DNA of 64,000 nucleotides from positions 682,001-746,000 of the forward strand of contig NZ_WELI01000001.1 in assembly GCF_009184635.1 (NCBI RefSeq), written 5' to 3'. How positions within the stretch are numbered: the first letter of the stretch is position 1; each line of letters opens with the position of its first letter. Of the stretch, positions 42,687 to 51,811 are shown piece after piece. The notes below the pieces were generated by a model that saw nothing but the letters and a program-made list of their open reading frames with translations, was not told the origin of the DNA and did not search any database. The position numbers were made by a program, and so were the translations under genes. Source of the DNA: Rudanella paleaurantiibacter. GTDB lineage: Bacteria > Bacteroidota > Bacteroidia > Cytophagales > Spirosomataceae.

Positions 42687-43304
42687 GTATAAAGAGTGTA
42701 AAGTGTGAAAGAGTGCGGGCCGCGGGCGGCAAAGTGTGTCGGCCGCAGGCGGCAAAAAAGACTACCTGCATTCCTTTTCTCAATGTTCCCGGAGGTAAGT
42801 CTTCTACTCATTTAGGCCGCATTTTCTGGTAGGTGCAGACGCTGGCGGGCTGATGATGAAGTCCTTACCTCTGATCACTAACAAATTGGGAGGTAATATT
42901 TTAGCCACCGGAGGGGGCTTTCTGTACTGGACCTTTGTTCAGTGCGAAAGAATTGGCACGCGGATGACACGGATTGGACAGATTTTCACAGATATACTCA
43001 TGGGTGTACATCTGCCCAATCTGTGTCATCCGCGTTCAATTAGCTAAGTCAATCGATTGATTGTACATTTTGTCTAGTATTCAGTAGATTCCTCGAAAAA
43101 GACAATTTTTACTCTGTATCAGATAGTCTACCGTATTGACCATTTGGCTAATTTGCAGCACTATTCAGCCACAGAGCCTTCCGGCGGTACTATCGACGAC
43201 TCGCTAAGTAAGTCGGCTCTGATCAACGCCTTTTACCGGCATCACCCACGTTTCAATATTTACCAGACGACGTTTTCAGGGCGTTCGTCTAACCCATAGT
43301 AACT
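42687..43304. other. Intergenic region before the RND operon, with inverted repeat
   Basis: No gene is supported in 618 bp; a 64-codon plus-strand frame is not credible. An inverted repeat, 42958-42977 against 43016-43035 (ACGCGGATGACAC, one mismatch in 20 bp), resembles a word family I recall from other environmental genomes. It must contain the divergent promoters of the aldo/keto reductase and RND genes. Confidence 0.55.
42707..42729 (-). repeat. Leader element shared with the symporter gene
   Basis: Identical in 23 bp to 25997-26019. Located 21 bp before the aldo/keto reductase ATG; on the transcript it runs into ACTTTACACTCTTTATAC just before the start codon. Confidence 0.75.
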
Positions 43305-46300
43305 ATGTGGATCGTCCGCTTAGCGTTAGAAAAAAAGTACACGATTGCCGTGATGGCGCTCCTGATTCTCATTATGGGGGGCGTTTCGGTACTTCAGATG
43401 CCCACCGATATTTTCCCCCGGATCAATATTCCGGTGGTGTCGGTACTGTGGGGGTACAACGGCCTGTCGACCAACGAGATGGAGAAGATGATTACCAACT
43501 TCTCCGAAACCTCAATTATTAATAACGTAGGTGATATTCAGCGGGTTGAATCGCAGACGTATAATGGCGTAGCAGTCATCAAAATTTATTTTCAGCCCAC
43601 GGTCAAGATTGAGGAGGCCCTGGCGCAGGTATCCGCCATTTCGCAGACGATTCTGGTCCGGATGCCGCCCGGCACTCAGCCCCCGCTCATTGTTCGTTAC
43701 AACGCTACCGACGTACCGGTGCTGCAACTCGGTCTGTCGTCGGATAGCCTGAGCGAAACCCAGATTACCGATTATGCCGCTACCCGAATCCGGCCCCAGA
43801 TTTCGACCGTGCCGGGTAGCCGACTATCGCAGCCATTTGGCGGAAAAAGCCGACAGATTGTGGTTGATCTGGAGCCCGAACAACTGCTGGCGCATGGTGT
43901 TACGCCCGAAGAGGTAGTCAACGCGGTATCGGCCCAAAACCTCACCCTACCCAGCGGAAACCTCCGATTGGCCGAACGCGAATACGCGGTGCGGCTCAAC
44001 TCGAAGCCCGAAATTATCTCGACTCTCAACGATATTCCCATCAAGGCGGTCGGTAACACAACCGTGCACATGCGCGACATTGCCAACGTGCACGATGGCT
44101 CGGCGGTGCAAACCAACGTAGTGAAGCAGGACGGCAGCCGGGGGGTATTGATGAGCATCGTAAAAACCGGTAATGCATCGACCACGCGGATTGTAGACGA
44201 GCTGCGCAACCGGGTACTGCCCACGGTTCGGGCGGCTGCGCCTTCGGGCCTGCGGGTGGTTGAGCTGTTCGACCAATCGGTATTTGTGCGGGCGTCTATC
44301 GAGGGCGTAGTGGTGGAAGGGCTCATTGCAGCCCTGCTCACAGCGGCCATGATTCTCCTGTTTCTGGGCAGTTGGCGGAGCACGCTCATTGTGGCCGTGT
44401 CGATTCCGTTGTCGATTCTGGCGTCGCTGTCGATTCTGTATCTGTTGGGCGAAACCCTTAACATCATGACCCTTGGCGGCCTGGCGCTGGCAATCGGGAT
44501 TCTGGTTGACGATGCGACGGTGACTATCGAAAATATTCACCGCAACGAAGAATTGGGGTTACCGCTGCGGCAGGCTATTCTGGAGGGGGCTCATCAGATT
44601 GCGACCCCGACGCTTGTGGCTACCCTGACCATCTGTATCGTGTTTGTGTCGGTCCTGTTTCTCGAAGGCCCCGCCCGGTTTCTGTTCGGGCCGCTGGCAA
44701 TGGCCGTGGTGTTTGCCATGCTGGCTTCGTACGTGCTGTCGCGGACGCTGGTACCCATGCTGGCCGACCTGATGCTGCGCGGAGAGAAGCACGGCCACGG
44801 GGCTGAGAGTGCCGGTGGTAGCCGCTTTTTGCAGGCTTTCAACCGGGGCTTCGACCGGTTTCAAGGCCGGTACATGCGCGCCCTGACCTGGACACTGGAC
44901 CACCGTAAAGCCGTTTTTGGGGTATTCGTGCTCGTGTTGGGCGTAACGGCGGCCATGTTGCCGTTTATCGGCCGCGACTTTTTCCCGAAGGTCGATGCCG
45001 GGCAGATTAAGCTGCACCTGCGGGCCCCGGCCGGGTCGCGACTAGAGGAAACCGAACGGATTGCGGCCGAAACCGAAGCCGTGGTCCGGCGCATTATTCC
45101 AGAAGCCGAAGTAGGCTCGGTTATCAGCAATATTGGCCTCACGGGCGAGCGCTACAACTTTGTATTTACCGACAACTCGGCCACCGGCTCGGCTGATGCC
45201 GAACTGCTTATTTCGCTCACCGACGAACGCTCGCGGCCTACCGATGACTACATTCGGCAACTGCGCGAAACCCTGCGCGATGAAATGCCCGAAGTGACGT
45301 ACTTTTTCCTGGCCGCCGATATTGTCGGGCAGATTCTGAACTTCGGCCTGACCTCGCCCATCGACGTGCAGGTGAGCGGTTTCGACCGGGCCAATAACCT
45401 CCGCATTGCCAAGGAAATTGTGCAGCGCGTGAGTCAGATTCCGGGGGCGGTTGATGTGCACCTGCACCAACTGCTCGACGCACCCGAACTTTACCTCGAA
45501 ATTGACCGCGAACGGGCGAGTCAGTTTGGCCTGACCGAGCAGCGGGTAGCCAGTAACCTGAATATTTCGCTCAGTGGTACGGGACAGGTTCGGCCTAACT
45601 TCTGGGCCGACCCCGTTACGGGTTTCCCGTACCTGATTGTGGTACAAACCCCGCCGTACAAACTCGATAGTTACGATAAGCTGATGCGCACACCCCTCTC
45701 GCCGGGCGTGACCACGGTCTCCAACTCGACCGAACAGGCCGTGTTGCCGCAGATGCTCAGCAACGTAGCCACCATGAAACGAACATCGACCCCCGTCATC
45801 ATCAACCGCGTAAATACCCAGCCGGCCTACGATGTGTACGCGTCTGTAGAGCGCACCGATCTGGGCTCGGTAGCCAACGAGCTGAACAAGATTGCCAAAG
45901 AATACGAAAGCCAGCTCAAACCCGGCAACCGGATTCAGATTCGGGGGCAAGTCGAAAGTATGGAGAGTGCTTTCAGCCGGTTGGGCATCGGGATTGTGTT
46001 TGCGGCCGTGCTGGTGTACCTGCTGATGGTGGTCAACTTCCAGTCGTTTCGGTACCCGTTCATTATTATTACGGCCTTGCCTGGTGCGCTTTGCGGCATG
46101 GTCTGGATGCTGTTCCTGACGCACACCACGTTTAGTATTCCGTCGTTGATGGGGGCCATTATGTCGGTGGGGGTTGCTACGGCCAACTCCATTCTGATGG
46201 TGAGCTTCGCCAAAGACCACCTGCCTGCCGTGAGCGGCAATGCCTACGAAGCCGCCCTCGAAGCGGGCCGCACGCGCCTGCGCCCGATTCTGATGACGGC

Positions 46301-46484
46301 CATTGCCATGATTATCGGGATGCTGCCTATGTCGCTCGGGCTGGGCGAAGGGGGCGAGCAAAATGCCCCGTTAGGCCGGGCCGTCATTGGCGGTCTGTTG
46401 CTGGCTACGTTTACCACGCTCCTGTTTGTACCGGTTGTGTTTAGTTATCTGGCCCGGAAAGCGCCGAACCATAAACCCCAATGA
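43305..46484 (+). CDS. RND efflux transporter (AcrB/HAE1-like), inner-membrane pump
   Basis: The 1059-residue pump has the N-terminal helix MWIVRLALEKKYTIAVMALLILIMGGVSVLQMP and periplasmic docking and porter domains. The proton-relay TM4 carries GLALAIGILVDDATVTIENIH with paired Asp. Family features IDREPQ-like LYLEIDRERASQFGL and ALPGALCGMVWMLFLTHTTFSIPSLMGAIM are seen. It uses the proton gradient to export drugs, bile-type detergents or metals; the VDD pair favours drug/hydrophobic export over metal export. First gene of an operon with DUF952, MFP and OMF genes. The next gene overlaps its stop by 4 bp (ATGA). Confidence 0.96.
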   Translation: MWIVRLALEKKYTIAVMALLILIMGGVSVLQMPTDIFPRINIPVVSVLWGYNGLSTNEMEKMITNFSETSIINNVGDIQRVESQTYNGVAVIKIYFQPTVKIEEALAQVSAISQTILVRMPPGTQPPLIVRYNATDVPVLQLGLSSDSLSETQITDYAATRIRPQISTVPGSRLSQPFGGKSRQIVVDLEPEQLLAHGVTPEEVVNAVSAQNLTLPSGNLRLAEREYAVRLNSKPEIISTLNDIPIKAVGNTTVHMRDIANVHDGSAVQTNVVKQDGSRGVLMSIVKTGNASTTRIVDELRNRVLPTVRAAAPSGLRVVELFDQSVFVRASIEGVVVEGLIAALLTAAMILLFLGSWRSTLIVAVSIPLSILASLSILYLLGETLNIMTLGGLALAIGILVDDATVTIENIHRNEELGLPLRQAILEGAHQIATPTLVATLTICIVFVSVLFLEGPARFLFGPLAMAVVFAMLASYVLSRTLVPMLADLMLRGEKHGHGAESAGGSRFLQAFNRGFDRFQGRYMRALTWTLDHRKAVFGVFVLVLGVTAAMLPFIGRDFFPKVDAGQIKLHLRAPAGSRLEETERIAAETEAVVRRIIPEAEVGSVISNIGLTGERYNFVFTDNSATGSADAELLISLTDERSRPTDDYIRQLRETLRDEMPEVTYFFLAADIVGQILNFGLTSPIDVQVSGFDRANNLRIAKEIVQRVSQIPGAVDVHLHQLLDAPELYLEIDRERASQFGLTEQRVASNLNISLSGTGQVRPNFWADPVTGFPYLIVVQTPPYKLDSYDKLMRTPLSPGVTTVSNSTEQAVLPQMLSNVATMKRTSTPVIINRVNTQPAYDVYASVERTDLGSVANELNKIAKEYESQLKPGNRIQIRGQVESMESAFSRLGIGIVFAAVLVYLLMVVNFQSFRYPFIIITALPGALCGMVWMLFLTHTTFSIPSLMGAIMSVGVATANSILMVSFAKDHLPAVSGNAYEAALEAGRTRLRPILMTAIAMIIGMLPMSLGLGEGGEQNAPLGRAVIGGLLLATFTTLLFVPVVFSYLARKAPNHKPQ

Positions 46485-46780
46485 CGACACTCATTTACCA
46501 CGTAACCACGCAGCCTGACTGGCAGCGGCAGGCTACCGAGGCTGTTTACCGGGCCGATAGTCTGGAAACCGAGGGCTTTATTCACCTCTCGCAGGACCAT
46601 CAGGTAGCGGGGGTGCTCGACCGATATTACCATAACGTACCCGACCGGCTGTTGCTGCACGTTGACCCCGACAAGCTGACGGCCGAACTTAAATACGAAC
46701 CCTCTACGGACAACGAATTATTTCCGCACCTCTACGGGCCTATCGATAAGGTGGCCATTGTGGAGGTCGAAAAACTATAG
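46481..46780 (+). CDS. DUF952 family protein
   Basis: The 99-residue protein matches DUF952: YHVTTQPDWQRQ, EGFIHLSQDHQVAGVLDRYY, LLLHVDPDKLTAELKYEP and FPHLYGPIDKVAIVEVEKL in order. The family has no established function; structures suggest a fold related to ADP-ribosyl-type catalytic domains, but activity is unproven. Its ATG overlaps the RND stop by 4 bp and it lies 9 bp before the membrane-fusion protein, so it is translated with the efflux pump. That placement is odd because the other genes in the operon form the pump itself. Confidence 0.88.
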   Translation: MTTLIYHVTTQPDWQRQATEAVYRADSLETEGFIHLSQDHQVAGVLDRYYHNVPDRLLLHVDPDKLTAELKYEPSTDNELFPHLYGPIDKVAIVEVEKL

Positions 46781-46789
46781 ACCGAACGC

Positions 46790-47893
46790 ATGAAACGTTT
46801 TATACTCTGGCTTATTCCCCTCGCGCTCATTGCCTTGTTTGTGCTGGTTGGCGTGATGCCCCGGATTCGTAATCAGCAGGAGCTTCAGGCCGCTGCCGAA
46901 GCCGAGCGCAGCCGCGAACCGGTAGTCAATGCCATTCCGCTCCGGCAGGGTGTCGATTCGGCGGGGCTTTCGTTGCCCGGTCAGATTCGGCCGTTTATGG
47001 AAACCCCCATCCGGGCCCGCACGCAGGGTTTTGTGCGGAAACGGCTGGTTGATATTGGGGCTACGGTAGGGCAGGGGCAACTGCTGGCTACCCTCGATGT
47101 GCCCGAACTGGAACAGGATATTGCCCGCGCCCGCGCCGACCTGCAACTGGCTCAGTCTAACCTGAGCCGTGTAACAAGTGTAACGCTGCCCGGTGCTGTG
47201 GCCCGGCAGGACATCGACAACCGGCAGGCGGCTGTGCAGGTGAGCGAGGCCAACCTGAAACGGTTGCAGACCCTGCGTAGCTTGCAGGAAATCCGGGCAC
47301 CGTTTCCAGGTATTATCACAAGCCGGGCCGTGGAAGTCGGTGACCTGATTTCGCCCACGAGCGCACAGCCTATGTATATGCTGGCACAACTCGACCGGCT
47401 ACGGGTGTTTGTCGATGTGCCGCAGAACTTCTACCAGCAGGTACAAATTGGTATGCCCGCTACAGTGGTGGTGCCTGAGCTGAAAAACCGGACGCTCACG
47501 GGCACCGTGGTCCGCACGGCCGGGGCCCTGAACAACAGCACCCGTACGTTGCTCACCGAGGTGGTGATTCCGAATCCGGGCCGGGCTATTCCGTCGGGTT
47601 TGTATGCGCAGGTGAAATTTGCCGCCCGCCCGCAGGGTCAGAATGCCGTGCTGTTACCTGCCAATGCCCTCAAGATTACTCCGCAAGGGCCGCTTACCGT
47701 GATTCTCGACCCTGACATGAAAGTGCGTTTCCAGCCGGTGACTCTTGGGCGTGACTACGGAACTACCATTGAAGTGACGAGTGGCCTGACGGGTAACGAG
47801 CGCGTGATAACCAACCCTAACGACCGCCTGAAAGATGGCATGAAGGTACGCTTGCGCCAGTCGAGTGGGGGAGCCAAAGAAACCAAAGTGTAG
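46790..47893 (+). CDS. RND periplasmic adaptor (membrane fusion protein)
   Basis: The 367-residue adaptor has an N-terminal anchor (RFILWLIPLALIALFVLVGVM). The hairpin and lipoyl domains are split as usual: RPFMETPIRARTQGFVRKRLVDIGATVGQGQLLATLDVPEL, then coiled-coil DIARARADLQLAQSNLSRV, then the second lipoyl half EIRAPFPGIITSRAVEVGDLISP. The beta-barrel domain (LDRLRVFVDVPQNFYQQVQIG) and the C-terminal membrane-proximal domain follow. It links the RND pump to the outer-membrane channel. Length normal. It follows DUF952 by 9 bp, and the TolC-like gene starts 59 bp downstream. Confidence 0.95.
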   Translation: MKRFILWLIPLALIALFVLVGVMPRIRNQQELQAAAEAERSREPVVNAIPLRQGVDSAGLSLPGQIRPFMETPIRARTQGFVRKRLVDIGATVGQGQLLATLDVPELEQDIARARADLQLAQSNLSRVTSVTLPGAVARQDIDNRQAAVQVSEANLKRLQTLRSLQEIRAPFPGIITSRAVEVGDLISPTSAQPMYMLAQLDRLRVFVDVPQNFYQQVQIGMPATVVVPELKNRTLTGTVVRTAGALNNSTRTLLTEVVIPNPGRAIPSGLYAQVKFAARPQGQNAVLLPANALKITPQGPLTVILDPDMKVRFQPVTLGRDYGTTIEVTSGLTGNERVITNPNDRLKDGMKVRLRQSSGGAKETKV

Positions 47894-47952
47894 GCCGCCA
47901 AGGTGCGTAACCGGCTCGCACCGATGCCGAATCTATTTTGAACAGGTCATTA

Positions 47953-49410
47953 ATGAAAAACTGCCTCAGTTTTGTTCTGATTGCCTTATTCGCGGGTGAA
48001 ACGCTGGCGCAAACCACCCCGGCGGGTGGGGCCGTAACCCTCACACCCGCGTCGAACGGTACCGTGCAGCCCAGCCCGGCACCGGCCTCTAACCCGGCCG
48101 CTTTGCCATCCGGTTCGGGAGTCAGTGCCTCTACACCCGATTACACCACAACAGGGTTTGCCCGTTTCAGTGACCCTGCACTCGATGGCCTCATTCAGGC
48201 GGGCCTTGCCAATAGTCCTAACTTGCGGGCGGCCCTGAGCCGGTTAGAAGAAGCTCGCGTACGGGTGCGTATTGCCCAATCGTTTCTGTTGCCATCGGTG
48301 CGGAGCAGCGCGCTCATCACCACCCAAAGTTTGTCGGAGCACCGGCCCGTGGCCATCCCGTTGGCCGCCGACCGTCTGCCCCGATTTCAGCTCAATACGT
48401 TTCAGCTCCTGCCCATTGATGCCAGTTACGAACTGGATTTGTTCAAACGAATTCGGGCGGGCGTGGTCGTAGCCGATTTGCAGGCGCAGGCCACCGACGC
48501 CGATTACCGGGCGTTTCGGCTGACGCTGGCCTCGGAGATTGCCCGCACGTACTTTCTGATTCGGGGCAATGATGCCGAACAGGCCGTTTTTCGCCGGAAT
48601 ATTCAGGCCCGCGATTCTACGGTAGCCATTGCCCGTGAGCGTTTTCGGGTGGGTTTGGCCGATATTCTTGATGCCCAACGCGCCGAAACCGACGTGGCCC
48701 AGCTCCGGGTGCAGCTGGTAAGCCTGCAACGCGCCCGCACCGAACTGGTCAACGGGCTGGCCCAATTGGTAGCCCAGGAACCCGCCACTTTTACACTCAA
48801 CTCCGGCGACTTACCAGCGGCTGTACCCGCGTTGCCGGGTGCCGTATCGACCGCCGACCTGGCGCGTCGGCGTCCTGATTTGCAGCAGTTTGAGCGGCAG
48901 ATTCAAATTGCCGGGGCCCAGCTTACGTTGCAGCAGGCCGCTACCCGCCCACGCGTTACGGTCGTAGGGTCGGGGGGCTTGTTGTCGGGGCAACTGCCAT
49001 ACTGGCCCGCGCCCAGCAGTGCCACGTACCTGTTGGGGGTCAACGCGTCGGTGCCGTTGTACGAAGGTCGCCGGAATCGGGAGCTGATTAACCTCTCGCG
49101 GCAGCAAACCCAAACGAGCCAGCAAACCTACCAGCAGGCTATTCAGGTTGCCGGGCGGGAAGTTGAAACGGCCGTAGACAACCTCACCCTCATTCGGGAG
49201 CAGCTTACCGCCCAAACTCAGGTGTTGACGTTGGCCCGTACTACCGAACGGTACAACCGCGAGCGATACGTGCGCGGCCTGACCACCTACCTCGAAGTAC
49301 TGGACGCCCAACGGACGATTCTGGCGGCCGAGCAAACGCTGGTGCAGCTACGCACTCAGGAAGTACAGTATGCCGTGGCACTGCTGCGGGCCGTTGGGGG
49401 CGATTTCTGA
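47953..49410 (+). CDS. Outer-membrane efflux channel (TolC/NodT family)
   Basis: The 485-residue protein has a signal peptide (MKNCLSFVLIALFAGETLAQ), not a lipobox. A Pro/Ala/Ser-rich linker precedes the two OEP repeats. Family motifs are LIQAGLANSPNLRAALSRLEEARVRVRIAQ, TSEIARTYFLIR-type ASEIARTYFLIRGNDAEQ, ARERFRVGLADILDAQRAETDVAQ, and the second-repeat counterparts ERYNRERYVRGLTTYLEVLDAQRTI. It completes the tripartite pump as the outer-membrane duct. The ATG at 47953 is preferred to the in-frame TTG at 47938. About 240 bp without a gene separate it from the next gene; that gap has a GC-rich hairpin-like stretch near 49475-49515. Confidence 0.94.
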   Translation: MKNCLSFVLIALFAGETLAQTTPAGGAVTLTPASNGTVQPSPAPASNPAALPSGSGVSASTPDYTTTGFARFSDPALDGLIQAGLANSPNLRAALSRLEEARVRVRIAQSFLLPSVRSSALITTQSLSEHRPVAIPLAADRLPRFQLNTFQLLPIDASYELDLFKRIRAGVVVADLQAQATDADYRAFRLTLASEIARTYFLIRGNDAEQAVFRRNIQARDSTVAIARERFRVGLADILDAQRAETDVAQLRVQLVSLQRARTELVNGLAQLVAQEPATFTLNSGDLPAAVPALPGAVSTADLARRRPDLQQFERQIQIAGAQLTLQQAATRPRVTVVGSGGLLSGQLPYWPAPSSATYLLGVNASVPLYEGRRNRELINLSRQQTQTSQQTYQQAIQVAGREVETAVDNLTLIREQLTAQTQVLTLARTTERYNRERYVRGLTTYLEVLDAQRTILAAEQTLVQLRTQEVQYAVALLRAVGGDF

Positions 49411-49651
49411 GCGGAGACGTTCTAATCTCATAGTTGCGGTCGACCGCATCGGGGAAAACCTGGCTAACAATCAACCCAAGCCCCTCACCCGACGGGGAGG
49501 GGTTGGGAAGGGGGCAACTCACTCACCGTCTCGCGCCCAGACCGGGGATAAATACGTTGTAATTACCAGATTGTGTGATTTTTTGGGGTAAAATGCTCCT
49601 ATTGACCTCTTTCTGTTATGAACTTGTTTAAAATCTCCTCCCCTTACGTAT

Positions 49652-51001
49652 ATGGCCCAGAATCTAATTGAATCAGGCGCAAACCGACGTGATTTTTTGA
49701 AAACATCAGGACTTTTTACGGGAGCGGCTATACTGAGCCAACTCCCCTTTGGTAGCCGGGCGGCCGGGTACCATTCGTCGGTGGACGATACCATCAAAAT
49801 TGCCCTCGTAGGTTGCGGTGGCCGGGGTACCGGTGCGGCACAGCAGGCATTGAATACAAAGCAGAATGTAAAGATTGTGGCCATTGCCGATGCGTTTCAG
49901 GATCGTGTCGACAAGGCATTCAGTGGCCTGATGCAACGCCCCGACGCAGCCGCCAAGGTGGATTTGCCGAAGGAGCGTCAGTTTGTCGGTCTCGATGCAT
50001 ATAAGCAGGCTATTGCGTTAGCGGATGTGGTCATTCTGGCAACTCCTCCGGGTTTCCGGCCGGGCCATTTCGAAGAGGCTGTTCGGCAGAATAAGCACAT
50101 CTTCATGGAGAAGCCCGTAGCCACCGATGCTCCCGGTATCCGTCGGGTGTTGGCCGCTGCTGAGGAAGCGAAGAAAAAGAAGCTGAACGTAGTGGTTGGT
50201 TTACAGCGCCATTATCAGAAAAACTACCGCGAAGCCATCAAACGAATTCACGGCGGAGCCATTGGTGATATTGTCGGGGGCAGCGTGTATTGGATTAGCG
50301 GGGGCGTCTGGATGAACCCCCGTAAGCCGGAGCAAACGGAGCTGGAGTACCAAATGCGCAACTGGTATTATTTCAACTGGCTCTGTGGCGACCATATTGT
50401 AGAGCAGCACGTACACAACATCGACGTGGCCAACTGGGTGAAAAATGGTTACCCCGTATCGTGTCAGGGAACGGGCGGTCGTCAGGTACGCAACAGCAAA
50501 GAGCACGGTGAGATTTTCGACCACCACGTAGTTGACTTCACGTATGCCGACGGTACGGTGATCAATAGCCAATGCCGCCACTACGAAGGAACGTACAGCA
50601 AAGTCGATGAGATGTTTATCGGTACTAAGGGCCGCATCGACTCATTCGGCAAGAATACGATCCTGAAAACGCACAAAGGGCAGGCCCTGTACACCCACCC
50701 GAATGACCCTAAAAAGCCCGATGGTAACCCGTATCAGGTTGAGCACGACGAGCTATTTGCGGCTATTGCGGCTGGTCAGTATAAGTTTGCCGATGCCGAA
50801 AATGGGGCTAAAAGTACCATGACCTCTATTATGGGTCGTATGGCGACTTATTCAGGTAAGCAGGTGAAGTGGGAGGAAGCGTTGAATTCAGACATCAACC
50901 TCTTCCCCGACACGTTGGCCTGGGATGCGAAGCCGAAGCTTCTGCCGGGTCCGGATGGTTATTACCCCGTGGCGGTTCCCGGCAAAACCATTACGGTTTA
51001 A
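49652..51001 (+). CDS. Tat-exported Gfo/Idh/MocA family oxidoreductase
   Basis: The 449-residue NAD(P)-dependent oxidoreductase has a twin-arginine signal (NRRDFLKTSGLFTGAAILSQLP). The Rossmann motif IKIALVGCGGRGTGAAQQAL and the catalytic EKPVATD Lys follow. The (DxxxH) HNIDVANWVKNG segment lies later in the C-terminal domain. Such Tat-exported members, frequent in Bacteroidota, carry a bound cofactor and oxidise sugars or sugar alcohols outside the cytoplasm. Substrate unknown. Transcribed alone, with a strong hairpin terminator just after the stop. Confidence 0.93.
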   Translation: MAQNLIESGANRRDFLKTSGLFTGAAILSQLPFGSRAAGYHSSVDDTIKIALVGCGGRGTGAAQQALNTKQNVKIVAIADAFQDRVDKAFSGLMQRPDAAAKVDLPKERQFVGLDAYKQAIALADVVILATPPGFRPGHFEEAVRQNKHIFMEKPVATDAPGIRRVLAAAEEAKKKKLNVVVGLQRHYQKNYREAIKRIHGGAIGDIVGGSVYWISGGVWMNPRKPEQTELEYQMRNWYYFNWLCGDHIVEQHVHNIDVANWVKNGYPVSCQGTGGRQVRNSKEHGEIFDHHVVDFTYADGTVINSQCRHYEGTYSKVDEMFIGTKGRIDSFGKNTILKTHKGQALYTHPNDPKKPDGNPYQVEHDELFAAIAAGQYKFADAENGAKSTMTSIMGRMATYSGKQVKWEEALNSDINLFPDTLAWDAKPKLLPGPDGYYPVAVPGKTITV

Positions 51002-51025
51002 GTTACAGCGTAAAGTCTTTTAGCT

Positions 51026-51066
51026 AAGGTGAGCCAACGACCAGAATCGTTGGCTCACCTTTTTGT
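51026..51066 (+). terminator. Intrinsic terminator after the Gfo/Idh/MocA gene
   Basis: AAGGTGAGCCAACGA (51026-51040) pairs perfectly with 51048-51062, 7-nt loop, followed by a T tract. Confidence 0.93.
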
Positions 51067-51811
51067 TTGTAAGTGCCTGAAAGATTTTAAGAGTTAATTA
51101 ATTGCTTTTTTTGGATAGTGTATGGTATTGCCACTTGATAAGTATAAATGGCTGAGTAATAAAAGCTATCAGGTGCCAGTTGATTTTGCGCATTCATAAA
51201 CAAAATTCGGTCATTTGTAACCGATTTTGCTTATGTTAGGTGATCTGAATGGCGGTTGGTATAGTATTTGTTAAGTCGGGCGGCTTATTGACTTTTCCTT
51301 TTTCGGATGGCTATCAAAAATGATGCTACAATTTTTTTTAAGGCTTAAGTGTATTTAATACTATTGAAAGATACATGATGATACATTGTATTTAGTAGTT
51401 TAATTTTCATATATCGGTAACATATTGTGATGTTGAGATATTGTTATATCAACTGTTAATGATTCATTAGACACAAAAAGTTTAATCTTTTGATTCGTGT
51501 TTAGAGTTATGTGTTCTGAAAAAAAATAATGACTACAAAGGGCGATTTGTTAAGTGCTCAATATTGATAGGCTTAGCGGATTGGGAGGTGGCTATGATTT
51601 TGCCGAATGAGTGAGTATTGTCAGTGGAATCTTTAGTCCATCAATACCAATCTGTAGGCTTATGAACTACATCTCCTTCATTCGGAATAACTACAAGCGC
51701 GCTTCTCTTAGGGAAAGAGTAGGGGCGACTTTACTTTTCTCGCTCCTGTATCAAGTATTTCTACGGGGGATGGTTGTATGGAAGTCTCGCCAGAGAAATG
51801 CTGAGAGTCTA
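51067..51811. other. AT-rich intergenic/leader region before the surface-protein cluster
   Basis: About 745 bp with no convincing gene and base composition clearly more AT-rich than the rest of the window. Long A/T runs (AATTTTTTTTAAGG, GAAAAAAAATAATG) and many TTTG/TTTA words suggest regulatory DNA or horizontally acquired flank. The frame of the next gene is open back to 51611; an ATG at 51662 could add a long N-terminal extension. Confidence 0.6.

Noticed and set aside
42853-43047. Small 64-codon plus-strand frame before the RND operon
   Set aside because: It runs across the inverted repeat at 42958-43035 and has no signal peptide or family features.
45042-46361. Long minus-strand frame opposite the RND pump (439 codons)
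   Set aside because: It lies antisense to a clearly conserved gene, has no family motifs, and its composition is that of reverse-complemented codons.
49475-49515. Possible riboswitch before the Gfo/Idh/MocA gene
   Set aside because: Only a short C/G-rich hairpin is visible, with no conserved riboswitch core.
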